A DNA stretch of 47,014 nt from a bacterium (GCA_027310625.1 DAIDAM010000006.1:1-47014); one strand, 5' to 3'. Positions 8,639-17,583 are shown, numbered from the stretch's first letter. The notes: a model not told the origin generated them from the sequence alone. Numbers and translations are program-made.

Positions 8639-10249
8639 ATGAAAGAAAGTTTGCCCGAAAAATCAGAATATACCGAAGAAGAAGCACTTACAGAGGCCGA
8701 GCGCTTGTCTAAGATAGTTAAGGGTAGTAGGGGAACAAAAGATTATGCCGATGCCGAGCGATGGTTAAAAGAAATAAAACATGAAGTGCGGCCAATGTTT
8801 GATGAAAAAGAATTTAGAGAGACCCAAGATACACTCCACGGACTTTTTTCTTGGGATTGGGAAAGTAAGCCTGAAGATGAGCGGAGAGCTGAAATTGCGA
8901 GAGATTTACCAAAATTGCTGGGAAGGAAGGCTATTTTTATAGAAGCATATGAATACAAATATAAAAGAGGATTGCTCTATGATATTGCGCGGATGGCTCA
9001 GGGTAGAATAGAGGGCGGTGAAGATAATGACAGAGAAAAAATGAAGAAATTTGGAATGGAAGTAATATCGGAATTATCGCAGAAAATTGTAAGAGATTTA
9101 CAAAAGGGTAGGTCAGATCCATGGGCTCTTAATTCAATTAACCTACTAGCTGAAAGCCCTGACGATGCACAACAAAAAACTGGAGTTGATGCGCTTGACG
9201 CATTGCAAGGCGTCATTGAAAAAGGACTCTCTGATAAAAATGATTGGCGGAAATATTTTAAATTACTTGAACTAATAAGAGAAAAGGGTACTACTGAACA
9301 ACAGCAAAGAGCTACCGAAACCGCTGTTAGAGCTGCTTCAAGAATTGAGAATAAACAGATTTACGGTAAACTCATCACTTTTTTATTAAAAGATCAACCT
9401 CCCGAAATAACAGAGCGTGGATTGACGATGTTAAAATTAGAGTTGGCAAAGCATCATTTGCCAGCCGAAAATATATTAAATCTTTGGAAGAAAAGTGGGC
9501 CTCGGATTGAAGAAATTGTTGATAAAAATATATCCGCTATCGTCCAACTCGAAAGTGAGAAGCCCGGGATCTGCGAGTTTTTATATAGAGAATTTGGCGT
9601 TGCTGATTTTGGAAGATATCCTGTTGATTTACTTCTTAAACAATATGATGAAGTTAACAATTTAGAGAATCCTTATGGAGTCATCCTCTTTCCACGCAAT
9701 GACTGGAATGGAGCTTTTTATCAGGACAACTTTGCATTGGGAGAGTTTTTCCAAAAGCTAGAGGGTGAATTTAGTCTTAGAGTTTTTGAATGTGATGGTA
9801 AGATAGGTCTGGCTCGTGCCCTAATAAGACTTAACAGAAAATATAATCCTCCTAATAAAAAAGGACATAAAATTTCTCTTGCAATTGTAGGCGGACACGG
9901 AACAGAGAATAGCATTCGTTTCGGAGGGAACGAAGAAAGAGACACCCTATATCTGAAAGATCTAATGGGAAAAGGCGCTAAACGAACAAGCGAATTTTTT
10001 GAAGAAAGCCCAACTATAATTCTAATTTCTTGCTCTACTGGTGTCGACAGGGGTATAGGACAGAAGTTATCGAAGGTCATGGGCGCAAAAGTCATAGCCC
10101 CACGAGTACCCACAAACATTCAAGAAATTCAGGTTGGCAGACGGCGGAAAGGAAAGTTCCGGTTTAACGCCAAATATGAAAGCGAGGAAAAAGACACAAA
10201 AAGTGTCTATGTCGCAGGAGCAGAAATGCAGAAACATAGTAATCAGTAA
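8639..10249 (+). CDS. Large protein with a C-terminal His/Cys peptidase-like (clan CD-type) domain
   Basis: A 536-residue protein I do not recognise as a whole. Residues 1 to about 300 are charged and predicted helical, possibly repeats. The C-terminal part has AIVGGHGTENSIRFGG (His420) and IILISCSTGVDRGIGQKLSKVMGAKVIAP (Cys465). The spacing and hydrophobic strands before GHG and SCSTG are those of the caspase/gingipain/CHAT/C80 group of cysteine peptidases. ATG at 8639 is preferred over an in-frame TTG at 8618. The gene is clearly more AT-rich than map and the glycosyltransferase around it, suggesting transfer. Substrate unknown. Confidence 0.55.
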   Translation: MKESLPEKSEYTEEEALTEAERLSKIVKGSRGTKDYADAERWLKEIKHEVRPMFDEKEFRETQDTLHGLFSWDWESKPEDERRAEIARDLPKLLGRKAIFIEAYEYKYKRGLLYDIARMAQGRIEGGEDNDREKMKKFGMEVISELSQKIVRDLQKGRSDPWALNSINLLAESPDDAQQKTGVDALDALQGVIEKGLSDKNDWRKYFKLLELIREKGTTEQQQRATETAVRAASRIENKQIYGKLITFLLKDQPPEITERGLTMLKLELAKHHLPAENILNLWKKSGPRIEEIVDKNISAIVQLESEKPGICEFLYREFGVADFGRYPVDLLLKQYDEVNNLENPYGVILFPRNDWNGAFYQDNFALGEFFQKLEGEFSLRVFECDGKIGLARALIRLNRKYNPPNKKGHKISLAIVGGHGTENSIRFGGNEERDTLYLKDLMGKGAKRTSEFFEESPTIILISCSTGVDRGIGQKLSKVMGAKVIAPRVPTNIQEIQVGRRRKGKFRFNAKYESEEKDTKSVYVAGAEMQKHSNQ

Positions 10250-10251
10250 AA

Positions 10252-11049
10252 ATGAAACCTTTCCTGTCGGTGATAATTCCCGCCTACAACGAGGCCGAAC
10301 GTTTGCCGCTTACGCTCGTTGATATGGATAAACGTTTGAGCGGCGCGAAGTATTCGTACGAGATACTCGTCGTCAACGACGGCTCGACGGACAACACCGC
10401 GGAGATAGTTCAAAAAATAGCGCCGGCGATAAAAAATCTGAAGCTGATAGACAACAAAGAAAACCAGGGAAAGGGCGGCGTCGTCAAGCAAGGCATGCTT
10501 CTTGCAAAAGGGGAGTACCGGCTTTTCACGGACGCTGACAACTCTACGACCATTGACCATTTCGAAAAAATGCTGCCGTATTTTAAGTCATCACTTCGCG
10601 CCGGCTCACGAATGAACACTAATGAAGGCGCTTCGCGCGACACGAAAGTACACGAAAAATACGATGTCGTCATCGGTTCGCGCGCCGTGAGGGGAAGCAA
10701 ACTGGAGCCGCCGCAGCCGTTTTACCGACAGCTTCTCGGAAAATTAAGCAACATCATAATTCAACTTACCAACGTTCCGGGAATCTGGGACACGCAGTGC
10801 GGATTCAAGGCATTCACCGCCGAAGCGGCGGAAAAAATTTTCAGCGTCTCGAAAGTGAACGGTTGGGGATTTGACATCGAGGCGCTCGCGCTCGCCAGAC
10901 ACTTCGGCTATCGCATCAAGGAAATTCCCGTCCACTGGGTGAACGACGCGAAATCGCACGTGAAATTATCCGCTTACTTGAAAACTTTCGTCGAAGACAT
11001 TAAAATTCGATGGTGGATAATCAGCGGCGCATACGGCCGCAGTAACTAG
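10252..11049 (+). CDS. GT2 glycosyltransferase, dolichyl-phosphate glucosyl/mannosyltransferase-like
   Basis: Transfers a sugar from a nucleotide sugar to a polyprenyl phosphate, by analogy with ALG5/DPM1. The GT-A fold motifs are SVIIPAYNEAERLP, VNDGSTDNT and the metal-binding DAD in LFTDADNSTT. The acceptor-loop region includes WDTQCGFKAFTAEAAEKIF and GWGFDIEALALARHFGY, both typical of this subgroup. No C-terminal membrane helices are present. Between LPYF and YDVVIGSRA there are about 24 extra residues (SSLRAGSRMNTNEGASRDTK) encoded by a CACGAATGAACACTAATGA-type repeat phrase, apparently an in-frame insertion. The start lies 2 bp after the upstream stop. Confidence 0.85.
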   Translation: MKPFLSVIIPAYNEAERLPLTLVDMDKRLSGAKYSYEILVVNDGSTDNTAEIVQKIAPAIKNLKLIDNKENQGKGGVVKQGMLLAKGEYRLFTDADNSTTIDHFEKMLPYFKSSLRAGSRMNTNEGASRDTKVHEKYDVVIGSRAVRGSKLEPPQPFYRQLLGKLSNIIIQLTNVPGIWDTQCGFKAFTAEAAEKIFSVSKVNGWGFDIEALALARHFGYRIKEIPVHWVNDAKSHVKLSAYLKTFVEDIKIRWWIISGAYGRSN

Positions 11050-11127
11050 ACATTAGTCAATAGACATTAGGGTTTTTTACGAATAATTTTTCTGATTACT
11101 GATGTCTGATAACTGATTACTATAGCG
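11050..11127 (+). repeat. Leader palindrome before greA
   Basis: The gap has an imperfect inverted repeat. The left half is AGACATTAGTCAATAGACAT and the right half is CTGATGTCTGATAACTGATTA. It ends just before the greA ATG, as do the other leader repeats in this window. Confidence 0.5.
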
Positions 11128-11589
11128 ATGGATAAATACTACCTTACAAAAGAACGCTTTGAAGAATTGAAAAAGGAACTCGAGACGCTTAAAGGACAAA
11201 AGCGTTTGGAAGTTGCCGAGCGTTTGAAGCAGGCGAAAGAATTCGGAGATTTGTCGGAAAATTCGGAATACAGCGAGGCGCGCGAGGAGCAGAGCCGCGT
11301 GGAGACGCGCATATCGGAGCTCGAAGACATTTTGAAGAAAGCGGTGATGATTAAAAACGAAAAGACGGCGACGAGCGGTGTCGTCATCGGCTCCACTGTT
11401 TCGGTGAAGAAAAACGGCCAGGTTTTCACGTATAGAATCGTCGGCTCGAACGAAGCCAAACCTGAAGAAGGAAAAATCTCCAACGAATCGCCGCTCGGCC
11501 GCGCCTTTCTTGACAGGAAAGTGGGTGAAAGCGTGACCGTCACGACTCCGGGAGGTCAAGCGGATTATCAAATAATGAAAGTTGAGTAA
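11128..11589 (+). CDS. greA: Transcription elongation factor GreA
   Basis: Binds the RNA polymerase secondary channel and stimulates cleavage of backtracked transcripts. The N-terminal coiled coil (YYLTKERFEELKKELETLK to SRVETRISELEDILKKA) carries the tip acidic residues in FGDLSENSEY. The C-terminal FKBP-like domain contains GSTVSVKKNGQVFTYRIVG and ISNESPLGRAFLDRKVGE. The length of 153 residues is normal. Immediately upstream of lysS, separated by a palindromic repeat. Confidence 0.95.
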   Translation: MDKYYLTKERFEELKKELETLKGQKRLEVAERLKQAKEFGDLSENSEYSEAREEQSRVETRISELEDILKKAVMIKNEKTATSGVVIGSTVSVKKNGQVFTYRIVGSNEAKPEEGKISNESPLGRAFLDRKVGESVTVTTPGGQADYQIMKVE

Positions 11590-11594
11590 CTTTG

Positions 11595-11707
11595 AAACAT
11601 CGGCATAAATCCGCCGCAATCAGCATTTATCAGCGTTTCGAGGTGTGTTTATGAGTTATTACGCCGATTTATGCTGATGACTGCTGATTAATGCGGATTA
11701 CGAAAAT
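11595..11707 (+). repeat. Palindromic leader repeat, ATCAGCATTTATCAGC type, copy 2
   Basis: Related to the repeat at 4664-4779. The left half has GGCATAAATCCG and ATCAGCATTTATCAGCGTT, as in copy 1. The right half has CGCCGATTTATGCTGATGAC and CTGCTGATTAATGCGGATTA. It ends at the lysS start codon. Confidence 0.7.
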
Positions 11708-13204
11708 ATGTTAAACGATATCATCCAAGAGCGGCTCAAAAAACTTTCGCGGCTGAAAAAAGCCGGCGTTAATCCCTATCCGTCGGAGGTAAAGGTTACG
11801 CTCTCGATTGGCGAAGCGAGAAAAAAATTTTCCGCTAAAGGCGGATCCCTGCCCGACGGCGGGCGCGGCGCCTCGGGCGGAGGGGCGCTCGAAAAATCCG
11901 GCAAAAAAATATTTTTGGCGGGACGGATTGTCGGCTGGCGCGACCAGGGGAGCGTGGTTTTTGCCGACGTCGCGGATGAAAGCGGGAAAATCCAGCTCGT
12001 TATCAAAAAAGACAATTTGAAGGATTTCCAGCTTTTCAAGGACAATCTTGACCGCGGCGATTTTGTTTCCGCCGGCGGGACGCTTTTCAGAACAAAGAAA
12101 GGCGAGGAAAGTTTGGAAGTTAAAGAATTGAAACTGCTTGTAAAGTCGCTCCGTCCTTTGCCGAGCGAATGGTACGGCCTCGAGGAAACTGAAACGCGCC
12201 TCCGCAAGCGCTACATTGACATCATTTTGAATCCGGAAACGAAAGAAATGTTCCGGAAGAAAAGCGTTTTTTGGGAAACGCTCCGCGAATTTCTCCTGAA
12301 AGAAGGATTTTTGGAATTGGAAACGCCGGCGCTGGAACTGCTTCCCGGCGGCGCGGAAGCCGAGCCGTTCAAAACGAGGCACAAGGCGCTCGACGTCGAT
12401 TTTTATCTCCGCATTTCGCTGGAATTGCCGCTCAAAAAACTTTTGGTCGCCGGCTACGAAAAGGTTTTTGAAATCGGGCGCGTGTTTCGGAACGAAGGCA
12501 TTGACCGCGAGCATCTGCAGGATTACACGCAGCTCGAATTTTATTGGGCTTACCGCGATTATAACGACTTAATGGAATTCGTAGAAAAAATGTACAAAGA
12601 CGTCGTCAAAAAAATTATCGGCGGACTGAAGACAACTTTTCAAAGGAAAACAATCGACTGGGGAAAGAAATGGCCGAAGCTGGAATATGTTGCGGTATTT
12701 GAAAAAGCGAACAAACTTAATCCGCTTTCGGCGTCGCGAGAAGAACTTTTTTCGCTCGCAAAAAAACTTGGCCTCGAACCGGAAAAACACGCCGGCAAAG
12801 GGCGGTTAATTGATTTAATTTTCAAAAAGACCGTCAGACCGAATTTGATTCAACCGTGCTTTTTAGTGAACCCGCCGGTGGAAATCGAGCCGCTCGCGAA
12901 ACGCTCCGAAAAAGACCCGCGAATCGTGGAGCGGGTGCAGGTCATCGCCTGCGGCACGGAACTCGGCAAAGGATTCTCGGAACTTAACGACCCGCTCGAC
13001 CAGCGCGCGCGCTTTGAAGAGCAGATGAAACTCCGCGCGGCGGGGGACAAAGAAGCGCAATTTTTGGACGAGGAATTTTTGGAAGCGCTGGAATACGGTA
13101 TGCCTCCCGCCGCCGGCTTTGGTTTGTCGGAGCGTTTGTTTGCGGTTTTGATGGACAAACCCGTTCGCGAGACGGTTATCTTTCCATTGATGAGACCCAA
13201 GTAA
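11708..13204 (+). CDS. lysS: Lysyl-tRNA synthetase, class II
   Basis: Charges tRNA-Lys. The N-terminal OB-fold anticodon-binding domain (about 60-165) starts at IFLAGRIVGWRDQGSVVFADV. The class II core has motif 2 (YEKVFEIGRVFRNEGIDREH), TQLEFYWAYRDYNDLM, and motif 3 (PAAGFGLSERLFAVLMD, then RETVIFPLMRPK at the C-terminus). The length of 498 residues is typical. Just before the OB fold the protein carries a Gly-rich stretch (SAKGGSLPDGGRGASGGGAL) encoded by hairpin-forming sequence (GCCCGACGGCGGGC at about 11850-11863). This looks like an in-frame repeat insertion. Confidence 0.94.
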   Translation: MLNDIIQERLKKLSRLKKAGVNPYPSEVKVTLSIGEARKKFSAKGGSLPDGGRGASGGGALEKSGKKIFLAGRIVGWRDQGSVVFADVADESGKIQLVIKKDNLKDFQLFKDNLDRGDFVSAGGTLFRTKKGEESLEVKELKLLVKSLRPLPSEWYGLEETETRLRKRYIDIILNPETKEMFRKKSVFWETLREFLLKEGFLELETPALELLPGGAEAEPFKTRHKALDVDFYLRISLELPLKKLLVAGYEKVFEIGRVFRNEGIDREHLQDYTQLEFYWAYRDYNDLMEFVEKMYKDVVKKIIGGLKTTFQRKTIDWGKKWPKLEYVAVFEKANKLNPLSASREELFSLAKKLGLEPEKHAGKGRLIDLIFKKTVRPNLIQPCFLVNPPVEIEPLAKRSEKDPRIVERVQVIACGTELGKGFSELNDPLDQRARFEEQMKLRAAGDKEAQFLDEEFLEALEYGMPPAAGFGLSERLFAVLMDKPVRETVIFPLMRPK

Positions 13205-13219
13205 TATCAAATAATCTCT

Positions 13220-13732
13220 ATGATTTCACAGAGAGAAAGAAATAGAAAAAGCGATGAGGTTGAAACAAAATTCCAGCAGTGGCTTGATAAAAATGAAATA
13301 CCGTATTGGTATATCCAGCAAGACGTAAAAACTTTTTCTCCTGCGCTTAGGAAATATATGACTAAAAGACCAGATTTCATGATTCTAATTCCTCACGTGG
13401 GATTTATTTTGGTTGATGCTGAATATAAAAAACCTGCGGAGAAATTTGATGCATTCCAAATAGACGAAAAAGAGACAGAAGAGTATTGCAACCTCCAAAA
13501 TTATTTTAATCTGCAGGTGTGGTATGTGTTTGCTAATGAAAACGAGCATTTCAACAACTGGTATTGGATACCAGTTTCCAAGGTATTGGAGTTTTCTAAA
13601 AAAGAAAAGACAATTTTCCCGAGCTCAAAATTTGGCGGCAATTACTGCCAAGTATCTATGAAAAAATTCATTCAGGTTTCTCAATCAGATAACATTGGTC
13701 GTCTTTTTTCGGAAATTTCCAAGTTTTATTAA
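13220..13732 (+). CDS. PD-(D/E)XK nuclease-like protein
   Basis: A 170-residue protein of unknown family. Residues 50-75 read KRPDFMILIPHVGFILVDAEYKKP. A PD motif on one strand, then a hydrophobic strand ending in D-A-E-Y-K, is the arrangement of the PD-(D/E)XK nuclease core. An upstream Glu (SDEVETKFQQWLDKN) could supply the first helix residue. The gene is AT-rich compared with lysS and the cytidylyltransferase that flank it, and it has no clear ribosome-binding site, so it may be a transferred gene. Substrate and partner are unknown; no methyltransferase is adjacent. Confidence 0.5.
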   Translation: MISQRERNRKSDEVETKFQQWLDKNEIPYWYIQQDVKTFSPALRKYMTKRPDFMILIPHVGFILVDAEYKKPAEKFDAFQIDEKETEEYCNLQNYFNLQVWYVFANENEHFNNWYWIPVSKVLEFSKKEKTIFPSSKFGGNYCQVSMKKFIQVSQSDNIGRLFSEISKFY

Positions 13733-13738
13733 ACATCT

Positions 13739-14146
13739 ATGAAGAAGGTAATGGTCTTCGGCGTTTTTGACGGCATTCATCAAGGACACAAACATTTTTT
13801 GAAGGAAGCGAAAAAGCTCGGCGACAAGCTGATCGCCGTCGTCGCCTCGGATGAAGTCGTGCGAACTCTCAAAGGCAGGCCGCCCATGAAAAACGTTCAC
13901 GAAAGAATCGAGCATGTTGAAAAGGAGGACGGCGTTGACGAAGTGATTGTCGGCGACGATGAGCTCGGCTCGTGGGATATCGTCAAAAAAGTCCGTCCGG
14001 ATGTCGTGGCCGTGGGTTACGACCAGAAAACATTAAAAAATGACCTGGAGAACTCGCTCGGCGAGTTCGGATGGCATTTGGAAATAGAAACGATTTCCGC
14101 CCACGAACCGCACAAGTACAGGAGTTCGCTGTTGAACGGAAGGTGA
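13739..14146 (+). CDS. Cytidylyltransferase-family nucleotidyltransferase (TagD/RibL-like)
   Basis: The nucleotide-binding signature GVFDGIHQGHKHFLKEAKKLG contains the HxGH pair. The second motif is HEPHKYRSS near the C-terminus, equivalent to the RTEGISTT/S loop. The length of 135 residues and single-domain layout match glycerol-3-phosphate cytidylyltransferase (teichoic acid precursor) or archaeal-type FAD synthetase RibL. Sequence alone does not separate the two. No teichoic acid genes are nearby, so I leave the substrate open. Confidence 0.8.
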   Translation: MKKVMVFGVFDGIHQGHKHFLKEAKKLGDKLIAVVASDEVVRTLKGRPPMKNVHERIEHVEKEDGVDEVIVGDDELGSWDIVKKVRPDVVAVGYDQKTLKNDLENSLGEFGWHLEIETISAHEPHKYRSSLLNGR

Positions 14147-14231
14147 CGCATCAGCGAATAGCGAATTAAAAACGAATTTGCGAATTTATAAATTCGTTCA
14201 TTCGCAACAGATTCGTTATTCGTTGATGACG
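14147..14231. repeat. Palindromic repeat between convergent genes
   Basis: The gap is filled by an inverted repeat made from the phrase GCGAAT: CAGCGAATAGCGAATT on the left and ATTCGTTATTCGTTG on the right, with an inner pair (AATTTGCGAAT and AATTCGTTCATTCGC). It could act as a bidirectional terminator between the cytidylyltransferase and dnaE genes, although T-runs are weak. Confidence 0.55.
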
Positions 14232-17200
14232 CTATAACTTCACCGCTTTCTCGCAAACCAAATTCGGCTCGCCGTTCCGCCAGGACATTTTTCCTTTGAC
14301 GGCGACGACGTTGCTTTCCTTCCAGACGTCCATCGTTTTCGAGAGCGTGTCGTTGAAAACGACGACTTCCAGCGGTTCTTTGGAAAAATCCTCAATCTTC
14401 ACGAAAAGCATCGGTTGGCCGTTTTTCGTCAGTATCTTTTTTATTTCCGAAATGCACCCCGCGGTTTTCACAACTTGACCTTTTTTATCTTTGGAACACG
14501 CTTCCTCAATCGTGGAAACGTTCAGCTTTTCTAATTTTTCTTTCTGGAAATCAAGCGGGTGAGCGGAGAGATAAAATCCGAGAAGTTCTCTTTCCCAGGC
14601 GAGTTTTTCGGTGAAGGACGCCGGCTCGGTTTGCTTCGTCATCTTAAACGCGGCGCCCGCCGCTGATTCGCCGAAAAGCGTCGGACCGGTTTGCGGCGCT
14701 CCTTTTCTGACGATGGAGCTAAAACGAAGCATCTCATCCATGTTTTCAAGCGCCTGTTTCCGCTCCGTTCCGAGCGAATCAAGCGCCCCGCTTTTGATTA
14801 AACTTTCAAGCGATTTTTTGTTGAGGTCTTTGTGCTGAACGCGGTTCAAAAAATCGCTCAGATTTCTGAATGCTCCGCCCCTCGTTCTTTCGTCAATTAT
14901 CGCCTGCACCACCCCGCCGCCGACGTTTTTTATCGCAAGGAGGCCGAAACGTATCCTGCTTTCCCAGGTTTCGCCGCTTGCCCCACTAAATTTGCTTGGC
15001 AAATTTTGAGGGGTGAACGAAATTTGGGAGGGTGAACTCTCCGGCGAAAAATTCGCCGAACTTTTGTTTACGTCAGGCGGCAAAACTTTTATTCCTTTTT
15101 GCTTCGCCTCGGCCGCAAGGAAAGATATGCGGTCAATGTCGTTCGTTTCGGCGTTGAAAAGCGAGGCCATGAATTCTTCGGGATAATGCGCTTTAAGATA
15201 CGCCGTTTGGTAGCCGACGAGCGCGTAGCAGACGGCGTGGCTTCTGTTGAATCCGTAGCGGGCGAAGGGCTCAAACCATCTCCATATTTCCTTCGCCATT
15301 TTTCTGTCGATGCCGTTTTTAATCATTCCTTTCACCATTTTTTCCTCCTGCTCAAGAAGAAGCGATTTTATCTTTTTACCCACCGCTTTTCGCAGAATGT
15401 CCGCTTCCGAAAAACTGAAACCGGCGAGGTCGCGGGCAACTTGCATCAACTGCTCCTGATAAAGCATGATGCCGTAGGTTTTTTCCAGAATCGGTTCCAG
15501 CTTCAGATGAAGATAAGCCACTTTTTCTTTTTTGTGTTTGCGGGCGATGTAGCGGGGGACCATCCCCGTTTCAAGCGTTCCCGGGCGGTAAAGGGAAATC
15601 ATAGCGACGATGTCTTCAAACTCCGTCGGTTCAAGTTCCTTCAAGTAGCGCCGCATGCCGTCGCCTTCAAGCTGGAAAACGCCCGTCGTGTCGGCGCGCT
15701 GGAGAAGTTCGAATGTCTTTTTGTCGTCCATCGGCAGTTCGGAAAGTTTTATTTCTTCGCCGCGGAGTTCTTTGACGAGGCGGATGGTTTCTTCAAGGAT
15801 GGTGAGATTTTTGAGGCCGAGGAAATCTATTTTCAGGAGGCCGAGGTCTTCAATGCTGTGCATTTCGAACTGCGTGATGATGGTGGTTTTGTCCTGCGGC
15901 GCGAACTGGAGGGGAACGTGCTCCGTCAACTCGTCTTTTGAAATGACCGTTCCGCAGGCGTGAACGGAGGCGTGCCGCGCGACCCCTTCAAGGTGCATGG
16001 CGGCGTCAATCAATTTTTTCGCATCCTCGTTTTCCTCGTATATTTCCCTGAAATCGGCGACGCTTTCAAGACATTTTTTGAGCCATCCCTCCTTCATTCC
16101 CTGTGTAGGGTTGAAGGGAATGAGTTTCGCGACCTGGTCGCAGAAGCCATAGGGCAGTCCCATTGCGCGCCCCGCGTCTCTTATTGCCGCGCGCGCCGCC
16201 ATTGTTCCGAAAGTTATTATCTGCGCCACTCTTTCTTCTCCGTATTTTTCACGGACATAGGCGAGCACTTCGTCCCTTCGTTTGTCGGCGAAATCAATGT
16301 CAATGTCGGGCATTTGAATTCTTTCGGGATTGAGGAATCTTTCAAATATCAATTCGTATTTCAGCGGATCAACGTCCGTTATTCCGAGGATGTAGGAAAC
16401 CAAGCTTCCGGCGGCCGAGCCGCGTCCCGGGCCGACGGCGATGCCGTGCTTTTTCGCCCAGGAGACGAAATCTTCCACTATCAAAAAGTAGTCGGCAAAG
16501 CCGGTTTTCGTTATGACGCCCAGCTCGTATTCCAGCCGTTCCTTGAGTTCCTTTGACTCCGCTTTTTTCGGATATCTTTCGTTTATTTTTTCGTCGATGA
16601 GCTTTCGGAGATAATTGTTTGCCGATTCGCCGCTCGGGGTGGGAAAATTCGGCAGAAGAACTTTATTCAATTCCAGCTCAACCTTGCATTTCTCGGCGAT
16701 TTTCGCGGATTCTTTCACGGCTTCGGGAATTTCTTCGAAAATTTCTTCCATTTTTTCGGGCGACGTCAGCGAAAAATCGTCCAGCTTCATCGTCATCCGC
16801 CCGTCGTCATCCAGTTTGTTCCCGGTTTGAACAGCAAGAAGTATTTCGTGGTATTGTGAGTCCTCCGGTCTCAAATAATGGCTGTCTTGCGTGGCGACGA
16901 GAGGCGTGTTCGTCTTTTCGCTCAATTCAATGAGCTTGCCCCAGACCTTTTTGTGCCATTCGGGATTGAAATTCGGGTGATGACCGATTTCGATGTAGTA
17001 ATTTTCCGGGCCGAAAATTTCTTTGTATTCGCTGATTACTTTTTCCGCATCCTTGTTATTCAAAATCGCCTGCGCGAGTTCTCCCGAATAACAGGCGGAC
17101 AGCGCGATTAATCCTTCGTGATATTCGCGCAGCAAATCCTTGTCAACGCGCGGGCGGTAATAAAATCCTTCGAGATGCGCTTTGGTGACGAGCTTGATGA

Positions 17201-17498
17201 GATTTTTCCAGCCGGCGTTGTTTTTGGCGAGGAGTATGAGGTGATAATATTTTTCATTCGGCTCGCGGCTGAATCTGTCGCGCGGCGCAACGTATGTCTC
17301 CACGCCCAATATCGGTTTTATGCCCGCCGCTTTAGCTTTTTTATAAAACTCCACCGCGCCGTAAAGCGTTCCGTGGTCGGTGAGTGCAAGCGAGTCCATC
17401 CCGAGTTCTTTCACGCGCTCGACGAGTTCGTCTATCTTTGATAGTCCGTCGAGCAGGGAATAATGACTATGAGTATGAAGATGAGTGAATTTCGGCAT
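14232..17498 (-). CDS. dnaE: DNA polymerase III alpha subunit
   Basis: Replicative polymerase catalytic subunit, 1088 residues. The N-terminal PHP domain begins FTHLHTHSHYSLLDGLSKIDEL. The active-site aspartates are in PDIDIDFADKRRDEV, and GPGRGSAAGSLVSYILGITDVDP is the conserved C-family palm segment. The fingers include RSHAVCYALVGYQTAYLKAH. A C-terminal OB fold (VKTAGCISEIKKILTKNGQP) completes the protein. A palindromic DNA insertion at 14981-15012 and its flank encodes a low-complexity Ser/Pro/Gln stretch (SPESSPSQISFTPQNLPSK) between NKSSANF and the RIRFGLLAIKNVG segment. The ATG at 17498 faces a tRNA gene, with a shared promoter gap of about 85 bp. Confidence 0.96.
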   Translation of the reverse strand: MPKFTHLHTHSHYSLLDGLSKIDELVERVKELGMDSLALTDHGTLYGAVEFYKKAKAAGIKPILGVETYVAPRDRFSREPNEKYYHLILLAKNNAGWKNLIKLVTKAHLEGFYYRPRVDKDLLREYHEGLIALSACYSGELAQAILNNKDAEKVISEYKEIFGPENYYIEIGHHPNFNPEWHKKVWGKLIELSEKTNTPLVATQDSHYLRPEDSQYHEILLAVQTGNKLDDDGRMTMKLDDFSLTSPEKMEEIFEEIPEAVKESAKIAEKCKVELELNKVLLPNFPTPSGESANNYLRKLIDEKINERYPKKAESKELKERLEYELGVITKTGFADYFLIVEDFVSWAKKHGIAVGPGRGSAAGSLVSYILGITDVDPLKYELIFERFLNPERIQMPDIDIDFADKRRDEVLAYVREKYGEERVAQIITFGTMAARAAIRDAGRAMGLPYGFCDQVAKLIPFNPTQGMKEGWLKKCLESVADFREIYEENEDAKKLIDAAMHLEGVARHASVHACGTVISKDELTEHVPLQFAPQDKTTIITQFEMHSIEDLGLLKIDFLGLKNLTILEETIRLVKELRGEEIKLSELPMDDKKTFELLQRADTTGVFQLEGDGMRRYLKELEPTEFEDIVAMISLYRPGTLETGMVPRYIARKHKKEKVAYLHLKLEPILEKTYGIMLYQEQLMQVARDLAGFSFSEADILRKAVGKKIKSLLLEQEEKMVKGMIKNGIDRKMAKEIWRWFEPFARYGFNRSHAVCYALVGYQTAYLKAHYPEEFMASLFNAETNDIDRISFLAAEAKQKGIKVLPPDVNKSSANFSPESSPSQISFTPQNLPSKFSGASGETWESRIRFGLLAIKNVGGGVVQAIIDERTRGGAFRNLSDFLNRVQHKDLNKKSLESLIKSGALDSLGTERKQALENMDEMLRFSSIVRKGAPQTGPTLFGESAAGAAFKMTKQTEPASFTEKLAWERELLGFYLSAHPLDFQKEKLEKLNVSTIEEACSKDKKGQVVKTAGCISEIKKILTKNGQPMLFVKIEDFSKEPLEVVVFNDTLSKTMDVWKESNVVAVKGKMSWRNGEPNLVCEKAVKL
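14981..15012. repeat. Perfect hairpin inside dnaE (palindromic insertion)
   Basis: CCCC at the left pairs with GGGG at the right, and inside them AAATTTGC (14988-14995) pairs with GCAAATTT (14999-15006) around a 3-base loop. The adjacent bases (GAACGAAATTTGGGAGGGTG) repeat parts of the same phrase. It lies in the coding frame of dnaE at a family-variable linker. Confidence 0.7.
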
Positions 17499-17583
17499 AT
17501 CAGTACTCGTAGAGTTTACGGCAAAATTTTCGCCATATCAATTTACAGTCGGCTGTTTTTCTGCTAAATTTTTATAGCCGAAT

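Noticed and set aside
14226-17500. Many plus-strand frames opposite dnaE, including one of 280 codons
   Set aside because: They are shadows of the dnaE codon pattern; the minus strand encodes a full-length, well-conserved polymerase.
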